Position numbers and translations under genes: made by a program. Positions 9,218 to 16,184 of a stretch of DNA of 64,000 nt are shown here, one piece after another; the first letter of the stretch is position 1, and each line of letters opens with the position of its first letter. Source of the DNA: Pedobacter frigiditerrae (GTDB taxonomy: Bacteria; Bacteroidota; Bacteroidia; Sphingobacteriales; Sphingobacteriaceae). Under the pieces are notes generated by a model, which worked only from the letters and a program-made list of their open reading frames with translations, was not told the DNA's origin and did no database searches. The stretch lies in the NCBI RefSeq assembly GCF_004331645.1, contig NZ_SJSK01000002.1, positions 992,001 through 1,056,000 on the forward strand. The letters are read 5' to 3'.

Positions 9218-9511
9218 GAGAGGGGTTAATTGTGAAGATGGTTAATTGTTTAAACTGGTTAATCGGTTAATTGTGGAGAAGAAGGTTAAGGTGTGGAGGC
9301 GTTGAGTTGTGGAGAGAGGTTAATTGTTTGAATTGGTTAACTGGTTAATTGTGGAGAGAGGTTAGTTGTGGAGGCGTTGAGTTGTTAAGGATAAACAGCA
9401 AAGAACAAAGAGAAAGAAAACAGAAAGATATGTATGGGCCTGCTAACGCATTAAGATGCCCTCCCGATAGCTATCGGGACAAGCTGAGCATGACGCACAA
9501 TAAAAAATAAA
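9218..9511. repeat. Gene-free stretch of word-like repeats
   Basis: No gene is visible. The first 180 bases are stuttering variants of GGTTAATTGTGGAG and GTGGAGGCGTTGAGTTGTGG. They are followed by an AACAAAGAGAAAGAAAACAG tract and then by a segment (9447-9501) that starts CGCATTAAGAT, holds the small palindrome CCCGATAGCTATCGGG and ends ATGACGCACAAT. The same words continue in frame inside the next gene. Confidence 0.8.
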
Positions 9512-10957
9512 TTGAAGATCATACACATTATTGCTGCTTATAAACCTGCCTTTATTTATGGTGGGCCAACGATGTCTGTGGCGAAGTTGTGTGAGGCGCT
9601 TGGGGAGTTTAGAGGGTTAGAGGTTAGAGGTTTAGGGGTTAGGGAGGCGGAGGCGTTGAGTTGTGGAGGCGTTGAGGGGAATGAAAATAATGTTGAGTCG
9701 AGCAGTCGTTTAGGTGTTGAGATGGCTGAAGTTGAGTTGTTGAGGCGTAAAGGCGTTGAGGGGAATGAAAATAATGTTGAGTCGAGCAGTCGTTTAGGTG
9801 TTGAGAATGGGTCGTCGAGTGGTGGAGGTGTTGAGGCATTTAATGATATTGACGTTGAGGTTTTGACGACGACGGCTAATGGGAAAACTGAATTAGCTGT
9901 TGTTGCTGGGGAGCGACAGCTGGTGGATGGTGTTGGGGTTACTTATTTTAGAAGATTAACAAAAGATCATACTCATTTTTCGCCAGCATTGTTAAGAGGG
10001 TTAAGAAGAGAGATTCTTCGTTACAAGAAAAATCCTCCCCCTACCCCCTCCAAAGGGGGACATACTCTCGCCATACACATCCATGCATGGTGGAATTTAG
10101 TCTCGATATTAAGTTGTTGGGTAGCAAAATGGTACCAAGTACCGGTTGTTTTATCGCCAAGAGGTATGCTTACTGATTATACTTTGGGCAATAGAAATGT
10201 TGGCTTTAAATCAATTATACATTGGCTGATTGGAAAAAGATTATTAAGGTACTGCCATATCCATGCCACCAGCGAAAAGGAAAAAGAAGATATTTTAAAG
10301 TTTATTAAACCTAAAAGCATTACGGTTATTGCTAATTTGGTGGAGGGAGTTGGGAGAAGTGAGTATCAAGAGGCGAAAAAGCAAACAACTCCACAACTAT
10401 CCAACTCAACAACTCAACCAACTTCTTCATTCAAGCTTATCTTTCTTTCTCGCATTGAAGAAAAAAAAGGTTTAGAATTATTATTTGATGCTTTGGCAAA
10501 GTTTGATGCTGATTGGAGCTTGACCATTGCTGGAAGTGGCGAGCAGGGTTATGTAGATGGGTTAGCGGTTAGGGTTGAGGGGTTAGGGATTAGCGATCGA
10601 ATTAACTGGGTTGGACATGTTAAAAATGAGGATAAGTTTAAGCTTTTGGCTGAACACGATTTAATGGTATTAACTTCATACAATGAGAACTTTGCTAATG
10701 TAGTGATAGAGAGCTTAAGTGTGGGTACAGCGGTTTTACTTTCAGATCAGGTTGGTCTTGCAAATTATGTGGAAGTGAATAAATTAGGATGGATTACCAC
10801 ACTTAATACAGCTATAATTGCCAATACCATTAGACAAGCATATGATGATAAAGAAAAGCGATCAGGTATTAGGGCAACCGCCACGGAGATTATTTCGAGG
10901 GATTACAACACAAAAAATTTAATCTCTCAATACTGTGATTTATATCATTCCATTTAG
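9512..10957 (+). CDS. Family 4 glycosyltransferase (XrtY-associated type) with in-frame repeat insertions
   Basis: A 481-residue GT-B glycosyltransferase starting with TTG at 9512 (IIHIIAAYKPAFIYGGPTMS). The core includes PVVLSPRGMLTDY near residue 211, IFLSRIEEKKG near 310 and an E-x7-E pair near 392/400 (ENFANVVIE). Several segments do not belong to the fold: about residues 32-118 (Gly/Val/Glu/Ser-rich, including an exactly repeated 18-residue unit), KNPPPTPSKGG near 171, about 285-307, and a short piece near 350. All are encoded by intergenic-type repeats, yet the frame is open throughout. Its place next to a Wzy-like protein and exosortase suggests the XrtY-associated glycosyltransferase group; this is an inference. 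Confidence 0.85.
   Translation: MKIIHIIAAYKPAFIYGGPTMSVAKLCEALGEFRGLEVRGLGVREAEALSCGGVEGNENNVESSSRLGVEMAEVELLRRKGVEGNENNVESSSRLGVENGSSSGGGVEAFNDIDVEVLTTTANGKTELAVVAGERQLVDGVGVTYFRRLTKDHTHFSPALLRGLRREILRYKKNPPPTPSKGGHTLAIHIHAWWNLVSILSCWVAKWYQVPVVLSPRGMLTDYTLGNRNVGFKSIIHWLIGKRLLRYCHIHATSEKEKEDILKFIKPKSITVIANLVEGVGRSEYQEAKKQTTPQLSNSTTQPTSSFKLIFLSRIEEKKGLELLFDALAKFDADWSLTIAGSGEQGYVDGLAVRVEGLGISDRINWVGHVKNEDKFKLLAEHDLMVLTSYNENFANVVIESLSVGTAVLLSDQVGLANYVEVNKLGWITTLNTAIIANTIRQAYDDKEKRSGIRATATEIISRDYNTKNLISQYCDLYHSI
9667..9806. repeat. 56-bp exact direct repeat inside a glycosyltransferase gene
   Basis: Bases 9667-9722 and 9751-9806 are identical over 56 bp and lie 84 bp apart, a multiple of three, so both copies encode the same peptide (beginning GVEGNENNVESSSRLGVE). 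The linker between them is made of the same GTTGAG words. Identity this high implies a recent duplication or ongoing conversion. Confidence 0.92.
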
Positions 10958-10981
10958 AAAATTTATAATTAGTTCGTTGCT

Positions 10982-11830
10982 ATGAAAGTGCCTGTTTCTG
11001 TTGTAATTTTAACTTTTAATGAGGAGAAAAATATCCGGGATTGCATAGAAAGCATCCTTGATTTTACGGATGATATTTTCGTGGTTGATTCTGGTTCGAC
11101 CGATAAAACTTTAGAAATTCTCTCCAATTATCCCGTTCAAATTTTACACAATCCATTCGAAAACTATAGTCAACAGCGAAATTGGTCTTTAAAAAACATT
11201 AAATTTAAAACGGAATGGGTTTTAAATTTGGATGCAGACCATAGAGCTACGAAAGAATTTAAGGAGGAGGTAGAAAAACTGTTTCTTAATGGCATACCAA
11301 ACCATATTAATGGTTTGTTAACCAGTAGAAGAACCATGTTTATGGGTAAATGGATTAAATATGGGGGCCACTACCCTACCTACCACGCTGCCTTGTTTCG
11401 TTTAGGTAGAGGGAAATGTGAAAATAAGCTATATGATCAGCATTTCTTAATAGAAGGAGACACCTTAAAGGTTAAGGGTGACATTATAGATCTGATAACT
11501 GAATCGTTAAGTACTTTTACCCAAAGACATGATAAATGGTCTAGCCTGGAGGCTATCCAACAATTTGAAAATAACCTTAATAAAAAGGACATCATTAAAG
11601 CAAATGTGACTGGTAATCCCATTCAGAAAAGAAGATTTTATAAAAACATCTATGAGCAATTCCCTTTATTTGTAAGGCCTTTTATTTATTTTTTTATTCG
11701 ATACTTTTTAAAATTTGGGTTTCTAGATGGTAAAAGGGGTCTAATATTTCACTTCTTGCAATGTTTCTGGTTTCGATTTCTTATCGATGCCAAAATTTAC
11801 GAGCTAAAAAAGAATTCAAATAAATTTTAA
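10982..11830 (+). CDS. Family 2 glycosyltransferase
   Basis: A 282-residue GT-A glycosyltransferase of the WaaE/KdtX-like branch. VSVVILTFNEEKNI opens the protein, DSGSTDKT lies at 36-43 and the metal-binding DAD at 84-86 (LNLDADHRA). The Q-x-x-W-type block RHDKWSSLEA near residue 181 is typical of this branch, which adds sugars to lipid-linked cores. The C-terminal 60 residues are hydrophobic and aromatic, suggesting membrane association. It lies 24 bp after the previous glycosyltransferase and just before the exosortase. Confidence 0.88.
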   Translation: MKVPVSVVILTFNEEKNIRDCIESILDFTDDIFVVDSGSTDKTLEILSNYPVQILHNPFENYSQQRNWSLKNIKFKTEWVLNLDADHRATKEFKEEVEKLFLNGIPNHINGLLTSRRTMFMGKWIKYGGHYPTYHAALFRLGRGKCENKLYDQHFLIEGDTLKVKGDIIDLITESLSTFTQRHDKWSSLEAIQQFENNLNKKDIIKANVTGNPIQKRRFYKNIYEQFPLFVRPFIYFFIRYFLKFGFLDGKRGLIFHFLQCFWFRFLIDAKIYELKKNSNKF

Positions 11831-11870
11831 AATCAAAGCAGTAGCTTTATCAGCATAATCACTCTCAAAA

Positions 11871-12455
11871 ATGGAACAAACTGTAGAAAATAAAAAAAAG
11901 GCAAACAAGACCGCAATTCTTTTTGTAGTTAAACTTTTGTTTTTTTACTTCCTCTTTAGTCAGGGTAATAGATTCATGAACAGTGTAATGAGTGAAGGTG
12001 GAAGGTTTTATAACGCGTTTATTGCAAACAACCTAGATTACATTCAAGGTTTAAAAACTACATTGATTGTTCCTGCAGTTTGGATTATTAAATTATTTGG
12101 GTTTTATGCCATACACAACGAAATGGATGTAATGGTGGTTGATGGGCCATATTTAAGGGTTAATTACGATTGCCTGGGTATTGGGGTAATGTGTTTTTTA
12201 GTGGCCTTTGTAATTGCTTTTCCGGCAAAACTAAGGGCTAAATATAAGTTGTTGCTTACTGGAATAGTCATGATTTACATCCTTAACGTATTGCGCATAG
12301 CTGGATTGGGTGTATTATTGGGCTTTTTTAAATCTCAACGTAATAATTTTACTTATCATCATGAGATATTTAACATTATCGTTTACATCTGTATTTTTAT
12401 TTTGCTTTATGTGTGGATTAAAAAGAATACGGGCGAGAGAGGGTTAGGTGGTTAG
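11871..12455 (+). CDS. xrtY: Exosortase family protein (XrtY-like)
   Basis: A 194-residue membrane protein with about five or six hydrophobic helices. It has the catalytic triad pattern of exosortases and archaeosortases: Cys101 in NYDCLGIGVMC at the start of a helix, Arg142 in NVLRIAGL, and His163/164 in TYHHEIFN. Exosortases cleave C-terminal sorting tails of secreted proteins and probably join them to a lipid or glycan carrier. The small size and the flanking Wzy-like protein and glycosyltransferases match the XrtY branch of Sphingobacteriaceae. No protein with an obvious sorting tail is visible in this window, so the target must be elsewhere. The last ten codons run into GGTTAGGTGGTTAG repeat words, so the C-terminal tail may be repeat-derived. 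Confidence 0.82.
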   Translation: MEQTVENKKKANKTAILFVVKLLFFYFLFSQGNRFMNSVMSEGGRFYNAFIANNLDYIQGLKTTLIVPAVWIIKLFGFYAIHNEMDVMVVDGPYLRVNYDCLGIGVMCFLVAFVIAFPAKLRAKYKLLLTGIVMIYILNVLRIAGLGVLLGFFKSQRNNFTYHHEIFNIIVYICIFILLYVWIKKNTGERGLGG

Positions 12456-12518
12456 TTGTGGAGGTGTGGAGTTGTTGAGGGTTTAGAAAAAATAGTATAG
12501 AAATCTGATAAAATAAAA

Positions 12519-13073
12519 TTGAACAAGGAAACTCAGCTTCAAAAAGACTTCGATAAAAAAGGTTTTAAGAGTGGTGCATCTACTTTTAAGATGTTATGCT
12601 GGTATTTCACTAGTATAGTCTTTTTTCGCTCTGGTTTAATTCCTTTTAGTTCTATTTTAGTTTTCATCTTAAAACTATTTGGTGCTAAAATTGGGAAGGG
12701 CGTTAGGATAAAACCCTTTATCTATATTTATTATCCTTGGAGGTTAACTATTGGTGATAACTCATGGTTAGCGGAGTGCAGGATTGAGAACTTAGATCAT
12801 GTTGTTATTGGAGAAAATGTGTGTATATCTCAGCAAGCCATGTTGCTTACAGGTAATCATGATTATAAAAAGGTCAGTTTTGATTTGATTACAAAACCTA
12901 TTACCATAGCCAATGGAGCTTGGATTGGCGCTAAAGCGATGGTTTGTCCTGGAGTAACTGTAGCTTCCCATGTAGTATTAACGGTAGGCTCTGTAGCCAC
13001 AAAAGATTTGGAAGCTTATGGAGTTTATCAGGGAAATCCGGCAGTGAGGATTAAAGATAGGGTTGTTGGTTAA
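12519..13073 (+). CDS. WcaF-like acetyltransferase (left-handed beta helix)
   Basis: A 184-residue acyltransferase of the hexapeptide-repeat class, close to WcaF colanic acid acetyltransferases. After an N-terminal region with a hydrophobic helix (about residues 24-50), hexapeptide turns run from IGKGVRIKPFIYI near 66 through IGENVCISQQAMLLTGNHDY (catalytic-type His in GNHDY) to IGAKAMVCPGVTV and YGVYQGNPAVRI near the end. It probably O-acetylates a sugar of the glycan built by this locus. Start is TTG at 12519 after a short repeat-rich gap; it is the last gene of the locus before a repeat block and the convergent obgE gene. Confidence 0.87.
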   Translation: MNKETQLQKDFDKKGFKSGASTFKMLCWYFTSIVFFRSGLIPFSSILVFILKLFGAKIGKGVRIKPFIYIYYPWRLTIGDNSWLAECRIENLDHVVIGENVCISQQAMLLTGNHDYKKVSFDLITKPITIANGAWIGAKAMVCPGVTVASHVVLTVGSVATKDLEAYGVYQGNPAVRIKDRVVG

Positions 13074-13096
13074 TTGGTGACCTGGCTAATTGTATG

Positions 13097-13139
13097 TCAT
13101 CCGATGAGTACAAAGCGCCCTGTAAATCTCATCGGATGA
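13097..13139. repeat. Inverted repeat, CATCCGATGA family, copy 1
   Basis: The arms TCATCCGATGAG (13097-13108) and CTCATCGGATGA (13128-13139) are perfect 12-bp reverse complements around a 19-nt loop. There is no T-run on either side, so a plain intrinsic terminator is unlikely. Confidence 0.85.
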
Positions 13140-13170
13140 ATATCAAGGTCTTTCTCGAGATTATCTAGTA

Positions 13171-13215
13171 GTCATCCGATGAACCCTGAATAGTTACCGA
13201 TATTCATCGGATGAC
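13171..13215. repeat. Inverted repeat, CATCCGATGA family, copy 2
   Basis: The arms GTCATCCGATGA (13171-13182) and TCATCGGATGAC (13204-13215) are perfect 12-bp reverse complements with a 21-nt loop. The arms match copy 1 over 11 bases while the loop differs, so arm sequence is kept and loop sequence is not. Confidence 0.85.
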
Positions 13216-13547
13216 AGGAATGCTCGATTGATATGACGGTGAGGGCTAAGAACAGTACTTCTTAGTACGATTGCTTAGCAAAAGCTAAATCTCTAAGCCA
13301 CTCAAGCTCTGACCAAGGTTTTTGCAAAATTTTAGCAGGCGGTTCTTAGCAAACAGATATCTCAGTCGCTTTGCTCCTTCGGTATGACGGCGAGGGGCTA
13401 GTGGGAAACAGATATCGCCTCGCGAAAAGCTCGTTATGACGTAAGTGAGTAATCGTAGTTAGGCAATCTATTTAATCATTCTATCGCATTAAGATACCTC
13501 CCATGGGGACTCCTTCGGAGCAGTCAAGTTGGGTATGACGCACAATC

Positions 13548-14549
13548 CTAAACTTCCTCATTTATAGCCATCCATAACATATCCTTCAGTTCTGTTATCC
13601 CTTGTTGGGCAACTGAAGAGATAAATATAAATGGCACTTTAGGCAAGTCTGACTTCATTTCGGCTTTCAATTCTTCATCTAACATATCAGACTTGGTAAT
13701 TGCAAGCAAATGAGGCTTCTGCATTAATTCTGGATTGAATTCTTGCAATTCATTTTTTAAGATCTCATATTCTTCCTTTATCGATCTACTGGTATCTGCA
13801 GGTACCATGAAAAGTAGCACGGAATTACGTTCGATATGACGTAAAAATCTAAAGCCTAATCCTTTCCCTTTTGAAGCACCTTCTATAATCCCTGGAATAT
13901 CTGCCATTACAAAAGACTTTCCGTTACGGTAAGAAACGATACCTAGGTTTGGAACCAAGGTTGTAAATGGATAATCGGCTATTTCTGGTTTGGCAGCAGA
14001 TAAAACAGACAACAAAGTTGATTTTCCTGCATTTGGAAAACCTACCAAGCCAACATCTGCCAATACTTTCAGCTCCAAAACCATCCACTCTTCTTTTCCA
14101 GCTTCGCCTGGTTGTGCAAAACGAGGAGTTTGTAAAGTTGGTGTTTTAAAATGCCAGTTTCCTAATCCTCCTCTACCACCTGGAGTTAAGATTTTAGTTT
14201 CTCCGTCTTCAGTGATCTCAAAAATAATATCTCCAGTTTCTGCATCACGGGCAATAGTTCCCAGTGGAACTTCTAGAATTTCGTCCTTACCTGTTTTCCC
14301 AGTTTTCTGACTGCTTCCACCACTTAAGCCGTCTTCAGCAATAATGTGCTTGCGATATTTTAAGTGAAGCAATGTCCAGAATTGAGAATTTCCTTTTAAT
14401 ATGATATGACCACCTCTACCGCCATCGCCACCATCGGGGCCGCCAGTAGAAGTTAGTTTGTCGCGGTGTAAGTGTGCAGAACCTGCGCCACCTTTACCAG
14501 AGCGGCAACATATTTTTACGTAATCTACAAAATTTGATCCCTGTGACAT
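13548..14549 (-). CDS. obgE: GTPase ObgE/CgtA
   Basis: A 333-residue ribosome-associated GTPase involved in 50S maturation and growth control. The N-terminal Obg domain is Gly-rich ([31 protein letters not shown]). The G domain follows with the P-loop GFPNAGKST near residue 168, the switch [10 protein letters not shown], the G3 motif [10 protein letters not shown] and the G4 motif TKSD. I place the start at the ATG at 14549 ([12 protein letters not shown]), which fits the family length. The frame stays open 19 codons further up, but those codons are repeat-like DNA made of ATTTTAGATTT words. It lies downstream of adk, separated by a strong hairpin. Confidence 0.96.
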   Translation of the reverse strand: MSQGSNFVDYVKICCRSGKGGAGSAHLHRDKLTSTGGPDGGDGGRGGHIILKGNSQFWTLLHLKYRKHIIAEDGLSGGSSQKTGKTGKDEILEVPLGTIARDAETGDIIFEITEDGETKILTPGGRGGLGNWHFKTPTLQTPRFAQPGEAGKEEWMVLELKVLADVGLVGFPNAGKSTLLSVLSAAKPEIADYPFTTLVPNLGIVSYRNGKSFVMADIPGIIEGASKGKGLGFRFLRHIERNSVLLFMVPADTSRSIKEEYEILKNELQEFNPELMQKPHLLAITKSDMLDEELKAEMKSDLPKVPFIFISSVAQQGITELKDMLWMAINEEV

Positions 14550-14598
14550 TTTAATTTTAGATTTTAGATTTACGATTTTAGATTGTAAAAATCGCCAA

Positions 14599-14650
14599 AA
14601 AAACAAACATCCGCAAAAACAACTAATGCTTTTTGCGGATGTTTGTTTTT
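14599..14650 (-). terminator. Intrinsic terminator between adk and obgE
   Basis: A perfect 21-bp inverted repeat (14599-14619 and 14630-14650) with a 10-nt loop. The outer part of the stem is A-rich on one side and T-rich on the other, giving a T-tract in either direction. On the - strand it lies 16 bp after the adk stop, so it should end adk transcripts before obgE. Confidence 0.85.
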
Positions 14651-14665
14651 AAAAATTGTTATTAC

Positions 14666-15235
14666 TTAGTACTTATCAATAACGGCACATAGGTTATCGA
14701 AAATCTCTTCGATATTACCGATGCCGTTTATTTTAGTTAGTTTCTTTTGTTCATCGTAATAAGGCAATACCAAGATGATTTTATTGAAATACTCATCAAT
14801 TCTTTTTTGAGATTTCTCTGCCTGATCATCTAACCTACCTGTTTCTTTTTGACGTAGTGCCACACGTTTCACTAACTCATCTTTATCAACGTCTAGGGCA
14901 ATTACACCATCAATCTTACTACCTTTTCCTTCTAAAAACTTATCTAATTCTACTGCTTGAGGTATTGTTCTTGGAAAACCATCAAATACAAATCCTTTTG
15001 CATTAGGATTTTTATCAATTTCTTCTTCTAACATGTCAATCGTAATCTTATCAGGAACCAACTCTCCTTCAGCAATAAGTTTGCTTACTTTTTTTCCTAA
15101 AGCAGTTTGGTTTTTAATGTGTGCTCTAAAAAGATCTCCTGTAGAAATGTGTACCAACTGATATTTACTAATCAGTTTTTCAGATTGGGTGCCTTTGCCT
15201 GCACCTGGAGGGCCAAAGAGAACTAAATTCAGCAT
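14666..15235 (-). CDS. adk: Adenylate kinase
   Basis: A 189-residue cytoplasmic enzyme that interconverts ATP + AMP and 2 ADP. The P-loop GPPGAGKGT is at residues 8-16, STGDLFR (AMP site) near 32, GFVFDGFPRT near 81 and the lid region RQKETGRLDDQ near 128. The lid is the short type without zinc-binding cysteines, which explains a length below the 214 residues of the E. coli enzyme. The start ATG at 15235 is well supported by the immediate FGPPGAGKG context. Confidence 0.97.
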   Translation of the reverse strand: MLNLVLFGPPGAGKGTQSEKLISKYQLVHISTGDLFRAHIKNQTALGKKVSKLIAEGELVPDKITIDMLEEEIDKNPNAKGFVFDGFPRTIPQAVELDKFLEGKGSKIDGVIALDVDKDELVKRVALRQKETGRLDDQAEKSQKRIDEYFNKIILVLPYYDEQKKLTKINGIGNIEEIFDNLCAVIDKY

Positions 15236-15564
15236 TTGTCTTTTTTTATGGTTTAATCGTCTTCAATTTAATTTGAAAACATTTAGTTGATAATAAAAAG
15301 CAGCAATTTATGGTATAAAGGCTAGTGCTTTAAAAGTTGCAAATATATAATTATTTTAGCTTATTGGGTTAATTTTTATGAAACTGCTATGGATGGAAGC
15401 TTTTTTACGGGTAAAGGTTAATTCTTGACGGGTTTGATCGCAGATGGTGCAGATATGGATCGCAGAAAAGGCGCAGATTTTAACGCTGAATAGATGCTGA
15501 GCTAGTTCTTATTGTAGTTTCTAGCATTTCGGTTGGTGAGACCAACCCATAGAAATTGAAGGCA
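15236..15564. other. Gene-free stretch upstream of adk
   Basis: About 330 bp with no convincing gene. It contains GATCGCAGATGGTGCAGATATG-like wording around 15440-15475, typical of the repeat text between genes here, and GGTTGGTGAGACCAACC near 15530, a short hairpin. The adk promoter probably lies in its adk-proximal part, but I see no clear TAnnTTTG element there. Confidence 0.5.
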
Positions 15565-15597
15565 TAAAAAAGCCAGGCTTAAATTAAGTCTGGCTTT
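15565..15597 (-). terminator. Terminator of tRNA-Arg
   Basis: On the - strand, AAAGCCAGACTT-AATTT-AAGCCTGGCTTTTTT forms a stem of about 12 bp (one G-T or mismatch) followed by a T-tract. It starts immediately after the 3' end of the tRNA gene. Confidence 0.85.
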
Positions 15598-15598
15598 G

Positions 15599-15672
15599 TG
15601 CACTTGTAGGGATTCGAACCCCAAACCTTCTCATCCGTAGTGAGATGCTCTATCCAATTGAGCTACAAATGC
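15599..15672 (-). tRNA. tRNA-Arg (anticodon ACG)
   Basis: Read on the - strand, the gene starts GCATTTGTAGCTC and ends CTACAAGTGCA. The acceptor stem pairs GCATTTG with CAAGTGC (one T-G pair). The D arm is GCTC...GAGC, the anticodon stem TCTCA/TGAGA with loop CTACGGA gives anticodon ACG, and the T arm contains GGTTCGAATCC. The A of ACG is expected to become inosine and read CGU/CGC/CGA. CCA is not encoded directly after the discriminator base. A terminator follows at once. Confidence 0.95.
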
Positions 15673-16184
15673 ATTTCCGTTTCGTTAACGGACTGCAAAA
15701 GTAACGTTTCAAAATTAATTTCGCAATTTTTTATTATAAATATTTAAAAAGGTAAACCAATGCAACTTTTTTAATCGAAAAGCATGGTCAATGCTACTAT
15801 TAATGTCAGTCCCGCCAATCGCTTTACTTCGCCCAGCAAACGCTTGGGCTTCGTGTTCGCTAATGTCGGGTTTAGAAAGCAAGTTCCTATGCAAAAGCCA
15901 ATGTTTTTAAACCCGATTGCAGTGGATCCCGATTCTACAGCTGGAATTGCAATGGAAAGCCGCAGAGGGCAATGTTATTAATTTAAGCACATTGGCTGTC
16001 AGTCTGAGGGTAGTCGACCTTTTGATGGTCAAAAACAAAAATAATTTGTCCTTCGACTACGCTCAGGATGACAATTATTTTTGTTTTCTCCCTAACTTAA
16101 CATTGCCCAAAAGAATTCTTTTGGCAAGAGACCGAATGCTAATAATAGCAATGATTCCACTTTCAAACTAGGGCGACAAAACTC
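15673..16184. repeat. Gene-free 512-bp repeat-rich stretch
   Basis: The frames here do not resemble a gene. The text includes CCCGATTGCAGTGGATCCCG near 15912, a word shared with the block at 26430, and an intact 26-bp TCCTTCGACTACGCTC... repeat at 16049-16074. It also has AACATTGCCC/GGGCAATGTT as distant inverted copies (15966-15975 and 16100-16109), as if one element had mirrored ends. It separates tRNA-Arg from the peroxiredoxin gene. Confidence 0.65.
16049..16074. repeat. 26-bp intergenic repeat, intact copy
   Basis: TCCTTCGACTACGCTCAGGA plus TGACAA. It is identical to 43516-43541, and an interrupted copy lies inside the glycosyltransferase gene at 7279-7326. Shorter relatives (CTTCGACAAGCTCAG) are near 49950 and 47280. 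Confidence 0.85.

Larger units (their letters stand above)
13074..13547. repeat. Gene-free 474-bp block of repeats and inverted repeats
   Basis: No gene is visible between two convergent genes. It holds two CATCCGATGA-type inverted repeats (13097-13139 and 13171-13215), repeated GCTTAGCAAA / TTCTTAG words, two copies of GGTATGACG-like text, and a terminal segment (13485-13546) that begins CGCATTAAGAT and ends ATGACGCACAAT exactly as the segment at 9447-9501 does. Confidence 0.8.

Noticed and set aside
9667..9806. CRISPR-like or phase-variation repeat array
   Set aside because: There are only two exact units, the spacing is a multiple of three and both are translated in frame; copy-number change would alter protein length, not switch the frame.
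9639..9839. A His/Ser/Thr-rich open frame on the - strand inside the glycosyltransferase gene
   Set aside because: It is the antisense shadow of the repeated segment; the + strand frame continues into conserved glycosyltransferase motifs.
13074..13547. CRISPR array
   Set aside because: The repeated CATCCGATGA units occur as two inverted pairs with irregular spacing, not as direct repeats with uniform spacers, and no cas genes are present.
14550..14606. 19-codon upstream extension of obgE
   Set aside because: The extension is made of ATTTTAGATTT repeat words and overlaps the terminator of adk; the conserved protein begins at ATG 14549.
15784..16171. Two small + strand open frames (65 and 84 codons) between tRNA-Arg and the peroxiredoxin gene
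   Set aside because: Their sequence consists of repeat text, including the 26-bp repeat, and shows no domain, no plausible start context and no coding-like composition.
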